Source: Pedobacter psychroterrae (lineage in GTDB: Bacteria; Bacteroidota; Bacteroidia; Sphingobacteriales; Sphingobacteriaceae). Taken from it: a stretch of 64,000 bases of DNA. Below, piece after piece: positions 37,315-47,139 of the stretch. A program made the position numbers and the translations under genes. The stretch spans positions 372,001 through 436,000 of the forward strand of contig NZ_SJSL01000002.1 in assembly GCF_004331695.1 (NCBI RefSeq), read 5' to 3'. The notes under the pieces were generated by a model that saw only the letters and a list, made by a program, of their open reading frames with translations, ran no database searches and had not been told where the DNA came from. Within the stretch, counting starts at the first letter, position 1. Every line of letters begins with the position of its first letter.

Positions 37315-37326
37315 TGACGACCGTCA
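37315..37326. promoter_or_regulatory. FNR/CRP-type box upstream of ccoI
   Basis: TGACGACCGTCA fits TGAC-N4-GTCA inside the longer GTGACGACCGTCAC. Its centre (37320.5) is 58.5 bases from the last base (37262) of a minus-strand -7-like element CATTTTTG. The rest of 37330-37548 holds no gene that I can see. Confidence 0.72.
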
Positions 37327-37548
37327 CTTTATGGCTTTGACAATTCCACCATCGCCAATTGAGAGAACAGGACTTTTTTGCCTGCAGCTAAAGCGACCGG
37401 GGGAACATTAGCGATGGGCTATGGAGCAAATCCAGTTTGGTTTATCTACCTATTTATGATTAGACAATCTTTATTTTCTTAATCAACCATTAAATCGTCT
37501 TGCATTGTACAATCAGTAAAAAGTAAGAATAAACATCGAGAACAACTT

Positions 37549-38727
37549 CTATTCCAGGGTAAATTTGAATAGTCGCGACACGGCTTGCTGCTGCTGTAAG
37601 GCGTATTCCAAATAAGCATCTCTTGTTTTGTAAAGTGATAAAATTTCGTTGTAATACTGGATGACCGAAATCTCCCCGAACTGCAGCGCTTTATCTAATA
37701 GCGGTTCGGATTTGAGCTGATCCAGCAAGGCTTTATACTCCCCAAGCAAATAGGTAGCTTCTTCGTATTGCTGATAATAGACCCTATTTTTCTGCACGTG
37801 TTCCAAACGATGGTCTATCACGCGATTTTCAGCGACTAATTGTTCCAGTCTTTTTTGTTTAACCGTATTTTTTCTTTCCCAAAGTGGTATACTCAAACCC
37901 AGATGGATGCCTTGATATTTCTGACCAAGGATCGATTGGCTGTGATAACCTGCTTCAAAACCGGGCAAGGTCAAAGCTTTATTCATTGCCGTTTCTTTAG
38001 CGGCTATTGTCTGTTGGGCAACATAAATTTTAAGCAATGGATCACCAGCCTCAATCAAGCTATCCAGTATTTCAAAAGACGGTACCCGGGGATTTGCGGG
38101 ATATGCTTTCGCATCTACGGTTACCATGCTTCCCCCTGTGTAAGCCACAAATTTTTGTTTCAAGTGTTCCCGCTGCTGCTCGTTACGCTTTAACTGGGTT
38201 TTGGTTTCAAGCAGCAGCAACTTAACTTTATTGAGATCCAGGACGTTCCCATCACCCGCACTCATTTTTTTCTGATAAGCAGCATGTAGTTTTTCAACGT
38301 CCTTTACGCGCTCGGTATAGCTGAGATTAAGCTGATTGAGGTATACCCATTGCAACCAGTCCAATTTTACATTTAACAGCAATTCTTGTCCTTTTGCTTT
38401 GGCGATAAAATCAGCTTGCTTTATCTTCCCACCAGCAGCCTGTTTACGATAAGTATAACTGCTGGGAAAATCAAAACGCTGGGTAATGGCAAAATCCTGC
38501 TGATTGCCCGCGTCTTTGGGTGTACCAAACAGAATCTCATATTCTGCTGTGGGGTTTTCAGGATTTAAGCCTGTTCTGAAGGCCATTACATTTGCTTCGG
38601 TTTCTGACTGATACACCTTTAATGTTTTATTCTGTGCTTTCACCAGGTTCAATACTGAATCCAGCGTTTGTGCTTTTGCCAGGCTAAACCCTAAGATCAA
38701 AACCAGTGTGTGTGTTAAAGTTCTCAT
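37549..38727 (-). CDS. TolC-family outer-membrane channel of a metal efflux system
   Basis: A 392-residue exported protein with a signal peptide ending AKAQT and long coiled-coil helices typical of CzcC/CusC-like outer-membrane efflux proteins (EAGYHSQSILGQKYQGIHLGL gives a strand-turn region). It ends the efflux operon; the RND pump stop is 2 bases upstream. It links the pump to the outside. Confidence 0.88.
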   Translation of the reverse strand: MRTLTHTLVLILGFSLAKAQTLDSVLNLVKAQNKTLKVYQSETEANVMAFRTGLNPENPTAEYEILFGTPKDAGNQQDFAITQRFDFPSSYTYRKQAAGGKIKQADFIAKAKGQELLLNVKLDWLQWVYLNQLNLSYTERVKDVEKLHAAYQKKMSAGDGNVLDLNKVKLLLLETKTQLKRNEQQREHLKQKFVAYTGGSMVTVDAKAYPANPRVPSFEILDSLIEAGDPLLKIYVAQQTIAAKETAMNKALTLPGFEAGYHSQSILGQKYQGIHLGLSIPLWERKNTVKQKRLEQLVAENRVIDHRLEHVQKNRVYYQQYEEATYLLGEYKALLDQLKSEPLLDKALQFGEISVIQYYNEILSLYKTRDAYLEYALQQQQAVSRLFKFTLE

Positions 38728-38728
38728 C

Positions 38729-41700
38729 TTATGCTTGATTTAAAGTTTTGAATTTTCTTTTTTTCATCAGGCTATTGTACACGATGGGTACAATAAAAAG
38801 GTTCAATAGCGTAGAGCTTAATAAACCACCCAATATGACATTAGCCATCGGGCTTTGAATTTCATTTCCAGGCTGATCGCTGGCCATAGCTAGCGGGATC
38901 AAGGCTAAACCTGCGGTTAGTGCGGTCATCAGGATCGGACTTAAACGGTCTATTGATCCTTTGATCACTATATCCAGATCATAAAATCCTTTTTCCTGCT
39001 GTAAATGCCTGTAATGAGAAACCAGTAAAATCCCGTTTCTTGTAGCTATACCAAACAGCGTTATGAAACCGATGATTACAGGAATACTAATGATGCTTCC
39101 TGTTAACCATACGCTCACTATACCACCAATCAGCGCCAATGGCAGATTAATTAAAATAATCAGCGATAGTCCCGAATCTTTAAACTCATGATACAGGACA
39201 AGAAAAATCGCCAATAAAGCAAATATTGAAGTCAACACTAAAGTTCGGGAAGCTTCCGCTTCTGCTTCAAACTGTCCGCCATATTCAATTCTATAGTTTT
39301 GCGGTAGCTTAATGGCTTTCATTTCAGCCTGTATCTCTTCAACGGCAGATAACTGATCCCTTCCCGCAACATTGGCTGAAACCACCAATTTACGTTGCGC
39401 GTTCTCCCGGTTAATGGTATTCGGGCCTTTTGTTGAAACGATTTCCGCTACACTCCCCAAAGCCACTTTAGACCCATCACCTGCATCAATCAACAGGTTT
39501 TTCAAATCTTCTATCTTGCTTCTGGCAGATTCCTCATACCTCAATACCAGATCAAAACGCTTCCCAGCTTCATACACATCACCAACTTTCTCGCCACCAA
39601 TAGAAACCTCAACAAAGCGGCTGAAATCTTCCAGACTAATACCTTTAGCAGCAAGCAGGTCTCTTTTTGGTTTAATCTGGATTTGAGGGATTTGGATTTG
39701 CTGTTCAACTGAAATGTCTACCAATCCGGGAATATGCGCTATTGCCTTTTTGGTTTCATTTCCCAGACGATAAAGTTCTGCCAAATCCTGACCAAATATC
39801 TTAATGGCAATATTCGCTCTCGTCCCTGACAACATGTGGTCGATGCGATGGCCGATAGGCTGACCTATAGTAATGTTTGCACCAGTAATGCCCGCTAATT
39901 TCTGCCTTACATCAGCCATAAATTCAGACCTGGAGCGTTCTTCCAGAAAGAAGGGCACATCAATTTCAGAAGCATTAACACCCTGAGCATGTTCATCCAG
40001 TTCAGCACGTCCGGTTCTGCGGGTAGTGGTTTTGACTTCAGGAATACTGAGCATGGCACGTTCTACCTGCTGTCCGATCTTATTGCTTTCTTCCAATGAT
40101 ATACCCGGCATAGTAACTGCGCTGATCACCAGGGAACCTTCATTAAATTCCGGCAGAAAACTACGTCCAAAACTACTCAGCAGGAATAAGGCACCAATGA
40201 ATAAACCGATGACTGCGGTAACAAGCCATTTTCGGTAAGTGATTGCTTTTCGCAAGGCACCAAGATAACCATGATTCAAATGCCTTACCAACCAGCTTTC
40301 TTTTTCCTGTTTTAATAAATTCTTATCTGATGTTAACAAGTAACTGCAAAGTACTGGCGTTAAGGTGATCGCTACGATCAGCGACGCAAACAAGGCCACT
40401 ACAAAAGCAATGCCCAGCGGCACCAGGAGTCGTCCTTCCATTCCTGTTAAAAAAAACAACGGTGTAAAGGCAATGATGATGATGAAAGTAGCATGGATGA
40501 TAGAGGAACGGATCTCGGTAGATGCGTTGTAAATCACTGTAAATTTGTTTTCCCGCTGCTCTACCGGAAGGTGTGCATTTTCCTTTAAGCGTTTCAGTAC
40601 GTTCTCTACGTCAATGATCGCATCATCCACCAAATCTCCAATGGCAATAGCCATACCACCGAGGCTCATCGTATTTATGGTTAAACCCATTATTTTGAGT
40701 ACCACGATAGCCACCAATAAGGAAATTGGAATTGCAATGAGGGAAATGGCTGTTGCCCGCCAATTCATCAGGAAGATAGAAAGAATGATCACTACGAAAA
40801 TAGCGCCTTCAATAAGCGTTTTTTCAATGTTACCTATTGAGGCTTCAATAAAGCTGGCCTGACGGAATATTTTCGTGTTTACGATGACATCTTTTGGCAA
40901 ACTGCTCTTCAATTCTTCAATGGTATGATCGATCTTTTCGGTGAGTTCCAGTGTATTGGTATTGGGCTGTTTCATTACCGTCATGATCACCGAAGGCTGA
41001 GCATTCAATGAACCATCCCCCAATTTAACTGCTGCACCGATGGTAACCGTTGCTACATCAGCTATTTTAACGGCTTTGCCATTTATGGTTTTGATTAGCG
41101 TGTTGCCAATGTCTTCTGGTTTGTTGCTACGCAAAACCCCTTTAACCAGGTATTCGTTACCATACTGATTGATCAAGCCGCCGGAAACATTTTGACCGAT
41201 GCCATTTGTAGCCTTAAAAAGCTCATTCATGGTGATGCCATAAGCTTTGAGCAATGCGGGTTTCGCTAAAATCTGGTATTGTTTATAATCTCCACCAATC
41301 ACCACGACCTGTGAAACGCCACCTGTAGCCAATAATACCGGACGAATATTCCAGTCTGCGATACTCCTTAGCTCCATCAGGTTAGTTTGCTTAGCAGTAA
41401 TGCTAATGAGCATGATCTCGCCCATAATGGAAGTATTGGGCGCTAATACAGGCAAACTAACTCCCTGCGGAAATTTCCCGGATAACGTAGCGAGTTTCTC
41501 GGCAACAATCTGTCTGGCACGATAAATATCTGTACCCCAATCAAATTCTACCCAAACAATAGAAATCCCCGCAGAGGCAGAAGACCTGACCCTGCGTACA
41601 TCCGTTGAGCCATTGACAGTAGATTCAATTGGAAAACTGACCAGCTGTTCTACCTCTTCCGGTGCCAATCCATGTGCTTCGGTAATGATCGCTACGGTTG

Positions 41701-41833
41701 GGGCGGTAAGGTCTGGAAAAACGTCAACTTCCATTTTTACAGCCGTGTAACTACCCCCGATCAGGAGCAGCAGCGATGTGAGAAGAACCACAAGGCGGTT
41801 CCCCAGTGCAAATTTTATAATATGATTTAGCAT
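38729..41833 (-). CDS. Heavy-metal efflux RND pump (CusA/CzcA family)
   Basis: A 1034-residue inner-membrane proton-driven pump with twelve helices and two large periplasmic loops. Family signatures are VDVFPDLTAPTVAIITEA near residue 37, the helix-4 motif GDLVDDAIIDVENVLKRL carrying proton-relay acidic residues, and GIATRNGILLVSHYRHL near the end. It is of the HME group; Cu(I)/Ag(I), Zn, Co or Cd cannot be separated without alignment. It lies between adaptor and TolC genes. Confidence 0.93.
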   Translation of the reverse strand: MLNHIIKFALGNRLVVLLTSLLLLIGGSYTAVKMEVDVFPDLTAPTVAIITEAHGLAPEEVEQLVSFPIESTVNGSTDVRRVRSSASAGISIVWVEFDWGTDIYRARQIVAEKLATLSGKFPQGVSLPVLAPNTSIMGEIMLISITAKQTNLMELRSIADWNIRPVLLATGGVSQVVVIGGDYKQYQILAKPALLKAYGITMNELFKATNGIGQNVSGGLINQYGNEYLVKGVLRSNKPEDIGNTLIKTINGKAVKIADVATVTIGAAVKLGDGSLNAQPSVIMTVMKQPNTNTLELTEKIDHTIEELKSSLPKDVIVNTKIFRQASFIEASIGNIEKTLIEGAIFVVIILSIFLMNWRATAISLIAIPISLLVAIVVLKIMGLTINTMSLGGMAIAIGDLVDDAIIDVENVLKRLKENAHLPVEQRENKFTVIYNASTEIRSSIIHATFIIIIAFTPLFFLTGMEGRLLVPLGIAFVVALFASLIVAITLTPVLCSYLLTSDKNLLKQEKESWLVRHLNHGYLGALRKAITYRKWLVTAVIGLFIGALFLLSSFGRSFLPEFNEGSLVISAVTMPGISLEESNKIGQQVERAMLSIPEVKTTTRRTGRAELDEHAQGVNASEIDVPFFLEERSRSEFMADVRQKLAGITGANITIGQPIGHRIDHMLSGTRANIAIKIFGQDLAELYRLGNETKKAIAHIPGLVDISVEQQIQIPQIQIKPKRDLLAAKGISLEDFSRFVEVSIGGEKVGDVYEAGKRFDLVLRYEESARSKIEDLKNLLIDAGDGSKVALGSVAEIVSTKGPNTINRENAQRKLVVSANVAGRDQLSAVEEIQAEMKAIKLPQNYRIEYGGQFEAEAEASRTLVLTSIFALLAIFLVLYHEFKDSGLSLIILINLPLALIGGIVSVWLTGSIISIPVIIGFITLFGIATRNGILLVSHYRHLQQEKGFYDLDIVIKGSIDRLSPILMTALTAGLALIPLAMASDQPGNEIQSPMANVILGGLLSSTLLNLFIVPIVYNSLMKKRKFKTLNQA

Positions 41834-41845
41834 GATCTTCGGGGA

Positions 41846-43321
41846 TTAATGTTCGTGACCATGTGCCGGAGCAGAACCCTGAGCTGCGGCAAGTTTTAAA
41901 TAATAGGCACCTTTGGTAACCAGAATATCACCATCCTGCAACCCGCCGGTAACCTGTACCATTTTACCGTTGCTTTGTCCGAGTTGTATACCCCGTCTTT
42001 CAAAATGCTCACCATCCTTTTGCAGGTAGACAAAGTAATTGCCCTGATCCTCCATAATGGCAGTTTCAGGTATTTGTAATACCGTACTGCCCGAACTGGT
42101 TAAAAGATAGGCCTCAACCGGGACACCCGGCAGAAATTCAGGGCGGTTGTCCAAAGAAAAGACAACAGGGATCAATCCCGATGCAGATACAGAGCGTCCA
42201 TAAGAAAGCAATTTTCCATTTAGGTTCCCTAGTTCGTAAAGCTTGTCATTGATCTTGAAATTTGCAGATTTCACCTGACTTAATTGTCCTGCATAGGAAG
42301 CGGGAACATCAACCGTAAGCTGAATCTTTTTACTTGCTGATACTATAGCCAGCTGTTGACCTGCTTGTACATAATCTCCCTCTTTAACCAACAGTTCAGT
42401 TAAAAAACCAGATGCCTGAGATTTAAGAGCAACCCCATTTCCTGAAAAATTACGGGAAAGTTTCTGGTAGTTCAATTGTTGCCCCTGGTAATTGTTGAGC
42501 GCATTTTGGTAATCCTTTTCAGAAATGATCTGATCAGGGCGTAAAGCTTTTGCACGCTCGTAGTCGGCCTTTGCTTTAGCAAGGTTCAGCTTTGCTTCCT
42601 GCACAGCGGTATTCAGGTTGTCACCTGTTAGACTTGCCCCTGAGATTGAAAACAAAGCTTGTCCAGAACTCACCCGACTTCCTGTAGTTAGCGGGGCATG
42701 AAATTTCATTACTCCGGCAGCTGTAGCAACTATACTTTCCTGATCACCTACTGCGGCTGTTATCGCCCCTGGGGCTTTAATTATACCAGCGAAACTACCT
42801 GTAGCAATTTTGGTTACCCCAAAATCCAGTTTCCAGCTCTGTTCTTTTAAAAAAGTAATTTCGTTTGCCGAAGCAGCAGGAGACCTGTGTTGTCTTTTAA
42901 ATTCATCGTAACTGGCGAAGACTGTAGCCAGAACCTTAAACTGATGTATATTCCCGTTCAGATTGATGTCAAAAATTAACGCTCCTTTACCAATTGCTTT
43001 TGGATTAAGGACAATTTTATAAATACCTGGTACAGTAGCGGAATCCAATACTTTCCTAATCCCATTACCACCAATTACAAGACTAGTGGTCACCTTTGCA
43101 CTTTTAATAGGCTTATAGTCTTCAAGAGTGGTTAGGTGAATGGCAAATTTGGAAATTGAATCCTTAATGAACGGATCATACTCTGCAAAAACCTCCACCT
43201 GACCGTCCAGATCCGTCAAACTAAGTTTGATATTTTCTGCTTCATGGGCGGTGTGTTCAGCCTGTTGCCCGCAGGCCGTAAACAGCACTACACTTATTAG
43301 TAATAGATATATTCTTTTCAT
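41846..43321 (-). CDS. RND efflux periplasmic adaptor with extra N-terminal domain
   Basis: A 491-residue lipoprotein (lipobox LFTACGQQ). The first 150 residues are an additional beta domain unlike minimal adaptors; then comes a membrane-fusion-protein core with barrel-sandwich (SGQALFSISG; VKEGDYVQAGQQLAIV), helical hairpin and beta-barrel. The C-terminus is His-rich (APAHGHEH), suggesting metal delivery. It would bridge pump and channel. Confidence 0.9.
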   Translation of the reverse strand: MKRIYLLLISVVLFTACGQQAEHTAHEAENIKLSLTDLDGQVEVFAEYDPFIKDSISKFAIHLTTLEDYKPIKSAKVTTSLVIGGNGIRKVLDSATVPGIYKIVLNPKAIGKGALIFDINLNGNIHQFKVLATVFASYDEFKRQHRSPAASANEITFLKEQSWKLDFGVTKIATGSFAGIIKAPGAITAAVGDQESIVATAAGVMKFHAPLTTGSRVSSGQALFSISGASLTGDNLNTAVQEAKLNLAKAKADYERAKALRPDQIISEKDYQNALNNYQGQQLNYQKLSRNFSGNGVALKSQASGFLTELLVKEGDYVQAGQQLAIVSASKKIQLTVDVPASYAGQLSQVKSANFKINDKLYELGNLNGKLLSYGRSVSASGLIPVVFSLDNRPEFLPGVPVEAYLLTSSGSTVLQIPETAIMEDQGNYFVYLQKDGEHFERRGIQLGQSNGKMVQVTGGLQDGDILVTKGAYYLKLAAAQGSAPAHGHEH

Positions 43322-43336
43322 TGCCTTTTTAAATAA

Positions 43337-43374
43337 TTTATCGGTTACGAACTATTAGGCCCGTAACCGATAAA
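43337..43374 (-). other. Long perfect stem-loop between His-rich gene and efflux adaptor
   Basis: A 13-bp perfect inverted repeat (TTTATCGGTTACG at 43337-43349 and its complement at 43362-43374) with a 12-base loop lies between the small lipoprotein stop and the adaptor start. No clear T-run follows on the minus strand, so it may be an mRNA-processing or attenuation structure that sets different levels of the His-rich proteins and the pump. Confidence 0.65.
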
Positions 43375-43377
43375 ATG

Positions 43378-43605
43378 TTAATGTGTATGCGGCTTGCCGC
43401 CGTCATGAGAGTGGGTGGTGGAATCAGTGGCTACTGAATCCACTTTGAATTCTTCCTGCTTAGTGGTATCTACAGCAGTGCTGTCGTGATCAACATGAGT
43501 CGATCCGTCTTCGTGCTGATGGGTACCATCAGCTTTTTTCTCGTTGTTGCATGATACAGCAAATAATCCAATGGCAACAGCCATAGCAAGCATGGTTTTT
43601 TTCAT
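43378..43605 (-). CDS. Small His/Asp-rich lipoprotein
   Basis: A 75-residue lipoprotein (lipobox FAVSCNNE). The mature part has repeated His motifs (GTHQHEDGSTHVDHD; THSHDGGKPHTH) and acidic residues, fitting a periplasmic metal buffer. It lies in the efflux operon upstream of the adaptor. The function is inferred from composition and context. Confidence 0.8.
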   Translation of the reverse strand: MKKTMLAMAVAIGLFAVSCNNEKKADGTHQHEDGSTHVDHDSTAVDTTKQEEFKVDSVATDSTTHSHDGGKPHTH

Positions 43606-43642
43606 GATTGTAAATTGTGGTTAAATAAAAAAATGGATATAA

Positions 43643-44077
43643 TTAGGCAATTTCAGGCGGGCCGCGCCTGCTTTTGAAAAGAATGACGTGTTCTGTGGAT
43701 TGCTGCTCAGGTGGAGCATAGCCAGGTAAGATTAACTGGTAATCAGGTATTGAAAATTCCGGCAGGTAGTCAAACACTGAGGGAATTATAGTAATCACTT
43801 TACAAAAATCAGCCTTCAGTTGACTGCCGGACTGAACGGGGTTATCTGTTTGGCCATGATGGATAAAGGACAGGAGTTCATCCAGCCAGTTTTGTTGCTG
43901 GTCTTGCTTTTCAGTACCAGAATCTTCATGGTGGTGGTGATGCTTCGTGCCCGCCCCATGCGAATGTGCAGCAACAACTTCTTCCTGATGATGGTGATGT
44001 GGTAACAATTGATGCGCCAGATGCAGTGAAAACACACCGATCAGTAAAAATAGCAAGAATTGCTTTTTAAGCATCAT
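43643..44077 (-). CDS. His-rich membrane-anchored protein, metal-binding candidate
   Basis: A 144-residue protein with one N-terminal hydrophobic segment (FLLFLLIGVFSLHLAHQLL) followed by dense histidine clusters (PHHHHQEE, AHSHGAGTKHHHHHED). The C-terminal half has no recognised domain. Similar His-rich small proteins precede metal efflux genes in Bacteroidota. I start at the ATG pair 44077/44074 rather than 44092. It is probably the first gene of the efflux operon and may bind the metal in the periplasm. Confidence 0.75.
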   Translation of the reverse strand: MMLKKQFLLFLLIGVFSLHLAHQLLPHHHHQEEVVAAHSHGAGTKHHHHHEDSGTEKQDQQQNWLDELLSFIHHGQTDNPVQSGSQLKADFCKVITIIPSVFDYLPEFSIPDYQLILPGYAPPEQQSTEHVILFKSRRGPPEIA

Positions 44078-44296
44078 GGTACAATGATACAAAATCTAAT
44101 GATAAATACTTGAGATGTCTAAATATAAAACTCGATCAAATTAGACTATTTAGTGAGCATTATACTTAATTTTGTGATGCAAAGTTGTATCAAGCGTTAA
44201 ACAGCAACCATTTCAGAAAGAAAATCACATTGGGAAAAAGTATATCAGACAAAAATGCCAAGCGGCTGCTTGACAGATATTTAAGTTTCGCTCAAA

Positions 44297-44332
44297 AAAA
44301 GAGGATGCCCATTTATATAGACACCCTCTTTT
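44297..44332 (-). terminator. Terminator of the TonB receptor gene
   Basis: AAAAGAGG (44297-44304) pairs with CCTCTTTT (44325-44332) and further bases in the 20-base interior can pair imperfectly. T-runs lie on both sides, so it may work in both directions. It is 26 bases past the receptor stop. The region 44093-44296 holds no gene I can see. Confidence 0.7.
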
Positions 44333-44357
44333 TAATTTCAAACTCTGGTAGTACTAA

Positions 44358-46937
44358 CTAGAAAGAATAACGTAATGTAGCGCCGAAAGTTCTTGGGTCA
44401 CCAAGTACCCCCGCATATAAACCTGAGTTACCAGCCGCAGCCTGTAATTGTTCGAAGTAATGCGTATCTCCGATATTTCTGCTCCAGCCGAAGATGGAGA
44501 ATTTGTCAGCCTTGAATCCTAATCGGGCATTCACCAGCGTATAACCCTCTACATTCAGCACTTTTGAAGGTGTCGGGTTAGAAGAGTACTCGGAACGGTA
44601 GCTGATATCACTGGCAATAAACCATCTGCCTTCAACTGTAGAAAGTTTACCAGCTGTGCTCAATTCTAACCCACCTGAAGTATTCCATTTGGAGATACCT
44701 GGCAATCTGCCTCCTGAAGCATCTTTGAATGCAACCTGGGTAGCCACATTGTTTACAAGTTCAGTATGTCCGGTTTCTTCCAATGGAAGCGGTGCATTGG
44801 TGAATTTGTCATATTTACCATCAAGATAAGCTACTGCAGCGTTTAAAGTCAGGAATCTTTGCAACTGATAGGTTCCATCAATTTCAAGACCTTTTACAAT
44901 CACTTTCTCAGCATTGGCCAGATAACCCCTGTTTACGCCCAGTTGAGGAGATTGAACATTGGTTTGGTAATCTTTGATATCTGTCTGGAAAGCGGTGATG
45001 TTTAGGATAGCACCTTTAACCGGTTTCGTTTTAGCGCCTAACTCATAATGTTGAACATATTCTGGTTTTACTACTGCTACCGCCAAATCTGCTTCGCCGG
45101 TTGCAGTAGTAGGTAGACCACCTACGTTAACACCAACAGGTTTGTAAGCGGTAGAGAAAGTTCCATAGACATTTAATTTACTCGTAGGACGGTAGGATAA
45201 GGTAATGTTACCTGACAAGTTCTCATTGTCTGTACTTGTATTGAATTTTTGATTGGCATAAACAGCAGCTTTCAACGCTAATAAAGCTGCGTCAGAAGTT
45301 TGAAGACCTCCGTAAGTTGTCCTGTCATAATCAACATCTTTTTTATCATAAGTAAACCTTAAACCTGGCAGAACATGCAGGTGTTCGATAAACTCCCAGT
45401 CAGCCTGAGCAAAAATAGCAGCGCTTAAAGATTTGATGGTCGAATTGGTTTTGATACCGAAACCATCTAACAGGCCTGGGGTGTTGTATCCCGCCTGAGC
45501 ACCGGTAGCAGATGTTTGCACAAACCTCCATTGGTCTTTACCCACCTCTTCTGTTTGAGAAAGGCCTTTTAAGTTTTGAGCAAGTGCAAATAAACCGATT
45601 ACCCCGCTTACTTTTTCTGTAATATTACCGGCATACCTAACCTCTTGTGAGTATTGATCATGACGGGAGTTTCCCTGCGATTTGGTGAGTGCAGAGAATT
45701 CACTGAAATCCCTGTCATTGGTCGGATCCCAGTTCCAGAATCTCCATGCAGTAGTAGAGGTCAATGTTCCATTGCCAATTTTATAGTCTATGTTTGCAGA
45801 TACACCACCAATAGACTGGTTTTGTTTCCATGGAGTGTTGGTATAGATCTCTCTTGAAAAAGGATCTACTTTAGGTTGCTGGTAGCCAAGATCAGAAACG
45901 ATTTTAGCGTACTGGCGATAGGCGCTTCTTTCTGTTGTAGTAATGCCTGCAACAACCAGTGGATAACCAGCAGGATGCTGGAAGCTCACGTCACCGCTCA
46001 ACAACACCTGCAATTTGTCTGAAGGCGTGTAATACAATTGACTTTTTAATCCGAGGTTGTTTTGACCGCTATATTTGCGTTGCTCGGTAACGTTATAAAT
46101 AGTTCCATCTCTCTGTGTACCAGAAATAGATAACTTTAATGCAAGATCTTTTGCTATACCTCCGGAAACCGAAGCTTTCGCTTGTATAAAATTATAGTTG
46201 CCGACACTAAATTCTGCTTTTGCTGTTGGCACCTGAGTTGGTTTTGTTGTGGTGATGTTGAACGCACCTGCTGTCGTGTTTTTACCAAACAGCGTACCCT
46301 GAGGGCCACGCAAAACTTCTATTCGCTCCAGATCAAGGAAATCTGTGGAAGTAGCTGCAGGCCGAGCCTGGTAAACACCATCTACGTAAAAGCCAACTCC
46401 CGGATCAATACCATCGTTGGTCAAACCAAATGTTGACCCAAGACCTCTGATATTGAGCGTGGTGTTACGTGCATTTGACGCATACAATTGCACAGAAGGA
46501 ACCAGCTCTTTTAAACGGTTGACGTTAAAAGCACCAGCATTTTCTGCGGCCTGGCCACCGATCACAGTGATTGCAATTGGAACGTCCTGTAAAACTTCTG
46601 AACGTCTTCTCGAAGTTACAACAATCTCGTCAAGATCGGCGCTTTCTACCAGGGTGAGCTCTAAAGGCGTGTCCTGGAATTTAAGCACCTGAAAATCCTG
46701 AGGTTTATAACCAACAGAACTGATTCGAATATAAAATGGCGGCTCCTGACTGGATACGATGCTAAATGCACCATTGTCGTCTGCGATTGCCGTAGTGGTA
46801 GTTCCCCTGATCACAACAGTAGCCTTTGGTATTGCAATTCCGTTCGCGCTCTTTACGATACCTGTTATTGTTCTCTGGGCGAAGGTATAGCTCCCCAGGA
46901 GCAGGAGTGAAAATAAGATGAGTAGTGTTTTTTTCAT
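44358..46937 (-). CDS. TonB-dependent outer-membrane receptor
   Basis: An 859-residue receptor: signal peptide ending YTFAQ, a CarboxypepD_reg-like domain (residues about 22-105), a plug domain (DEIVVTSRRRSEVLQDVP; ETVEVLRGPQGTLFGKNTTAGAFN-type segment as IEVLRGPQGTLFGKNT) and a 22-strand barrel ending in Phe (ATLRYSF). It is a classical uptake receptor rather than a SusC protein, with no SusD partner nearby. Its long leader holds a Cys-rich mini-ORF, so I infer import of a sulfur-containing compound; a siderophore is the alternative. Confidence 0.9.
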   Translation of the reverse strand: MKKTLLILFSLLLLGSYTFAQRTITGIVKSANGIAIPKATVVIRGTTTTAIADDNGAFSIVSSQEPPFYIRISSVGYKPQDFQVLKFQDTPLELTLVESADLDEIVVTSRRRSEVLQDVPIAITVIGGQAAENAGAFNVNRLKELVPSVQLYASNARNTTLNIRGLGSTFGLTNDGIDPGVGFYVDGVYQARPAATSTDFLDLERIEVLRGPQGTLFGKNTTAGAFNITTTKPTQVPTAKAEFSVGNYNFIQAKASVSGGIAKDLALKLSISGTQRDGTIYNVTEQRKYSGQNNLGLKSQLYYTPSDKLQVLLSGDVSFQHPAGYPLVVAGITTTERSAYRQYAKIVSDLGYQQPKVDPFSREIYTNTPWKQNQSIGGVSANIDYKIGNGTLTSTTAWRFWNWDPTNDRDFSEFSALTKSQGNSRHDQYSQEVRYAGNITEKVSGVIGLFALAQNLKGLSQTEEVGKDQWRFVQTSATGAQAGYNTPGLLDGFGIKTNSTIKSLSAAIFAQADWEFIEHLHVLPGLRFTYDKKDVDYDRTTYGGLQTSDAALLALKAAVYANQKFNTSTDNENLSGNITLSYRPTSKLNVYGTFSTAYKPVGVNVGGLPTTATGEADLAVAVVKPEYVQHYELGAKTKPVKGAILNITAFQTDIKDYQTNVQSPQLGVNRGYLANAEKVIVKGLEIDGTYQLQRFLTLNAAVAYLDGKYDKFTNAPLPLEETGHTELVNNVATQVAFKDASGGRLPGISKWNTSGGLELSTAGKLSTVEGRWFIASDISYRSEYSSNPTPSKVLNVEGYTLVNARLGFKADKFSIFGWSRNIGDTHYFEQLQAAAGNSGLYAGVLGDPRTFGATLRYSF

Positions 46938-47139
46938 GATACTTGTTTTTGTCTGTTTGTTTAGTCTGGCGCATTTTCCCAGCGCCGGTTTTGTTTTTAT
47001 ACTTTATATTAAGGATTCATTAGGGGAAATTTGACGCAAAGATTCCCCGGGGACATCCAATTATGCCCGTTAATATCTTTTATGCTAGTGATCTCGATTT
47101 GCGCCCCGCCGCCATGCAGACAGCGGTGATTGCTACACG

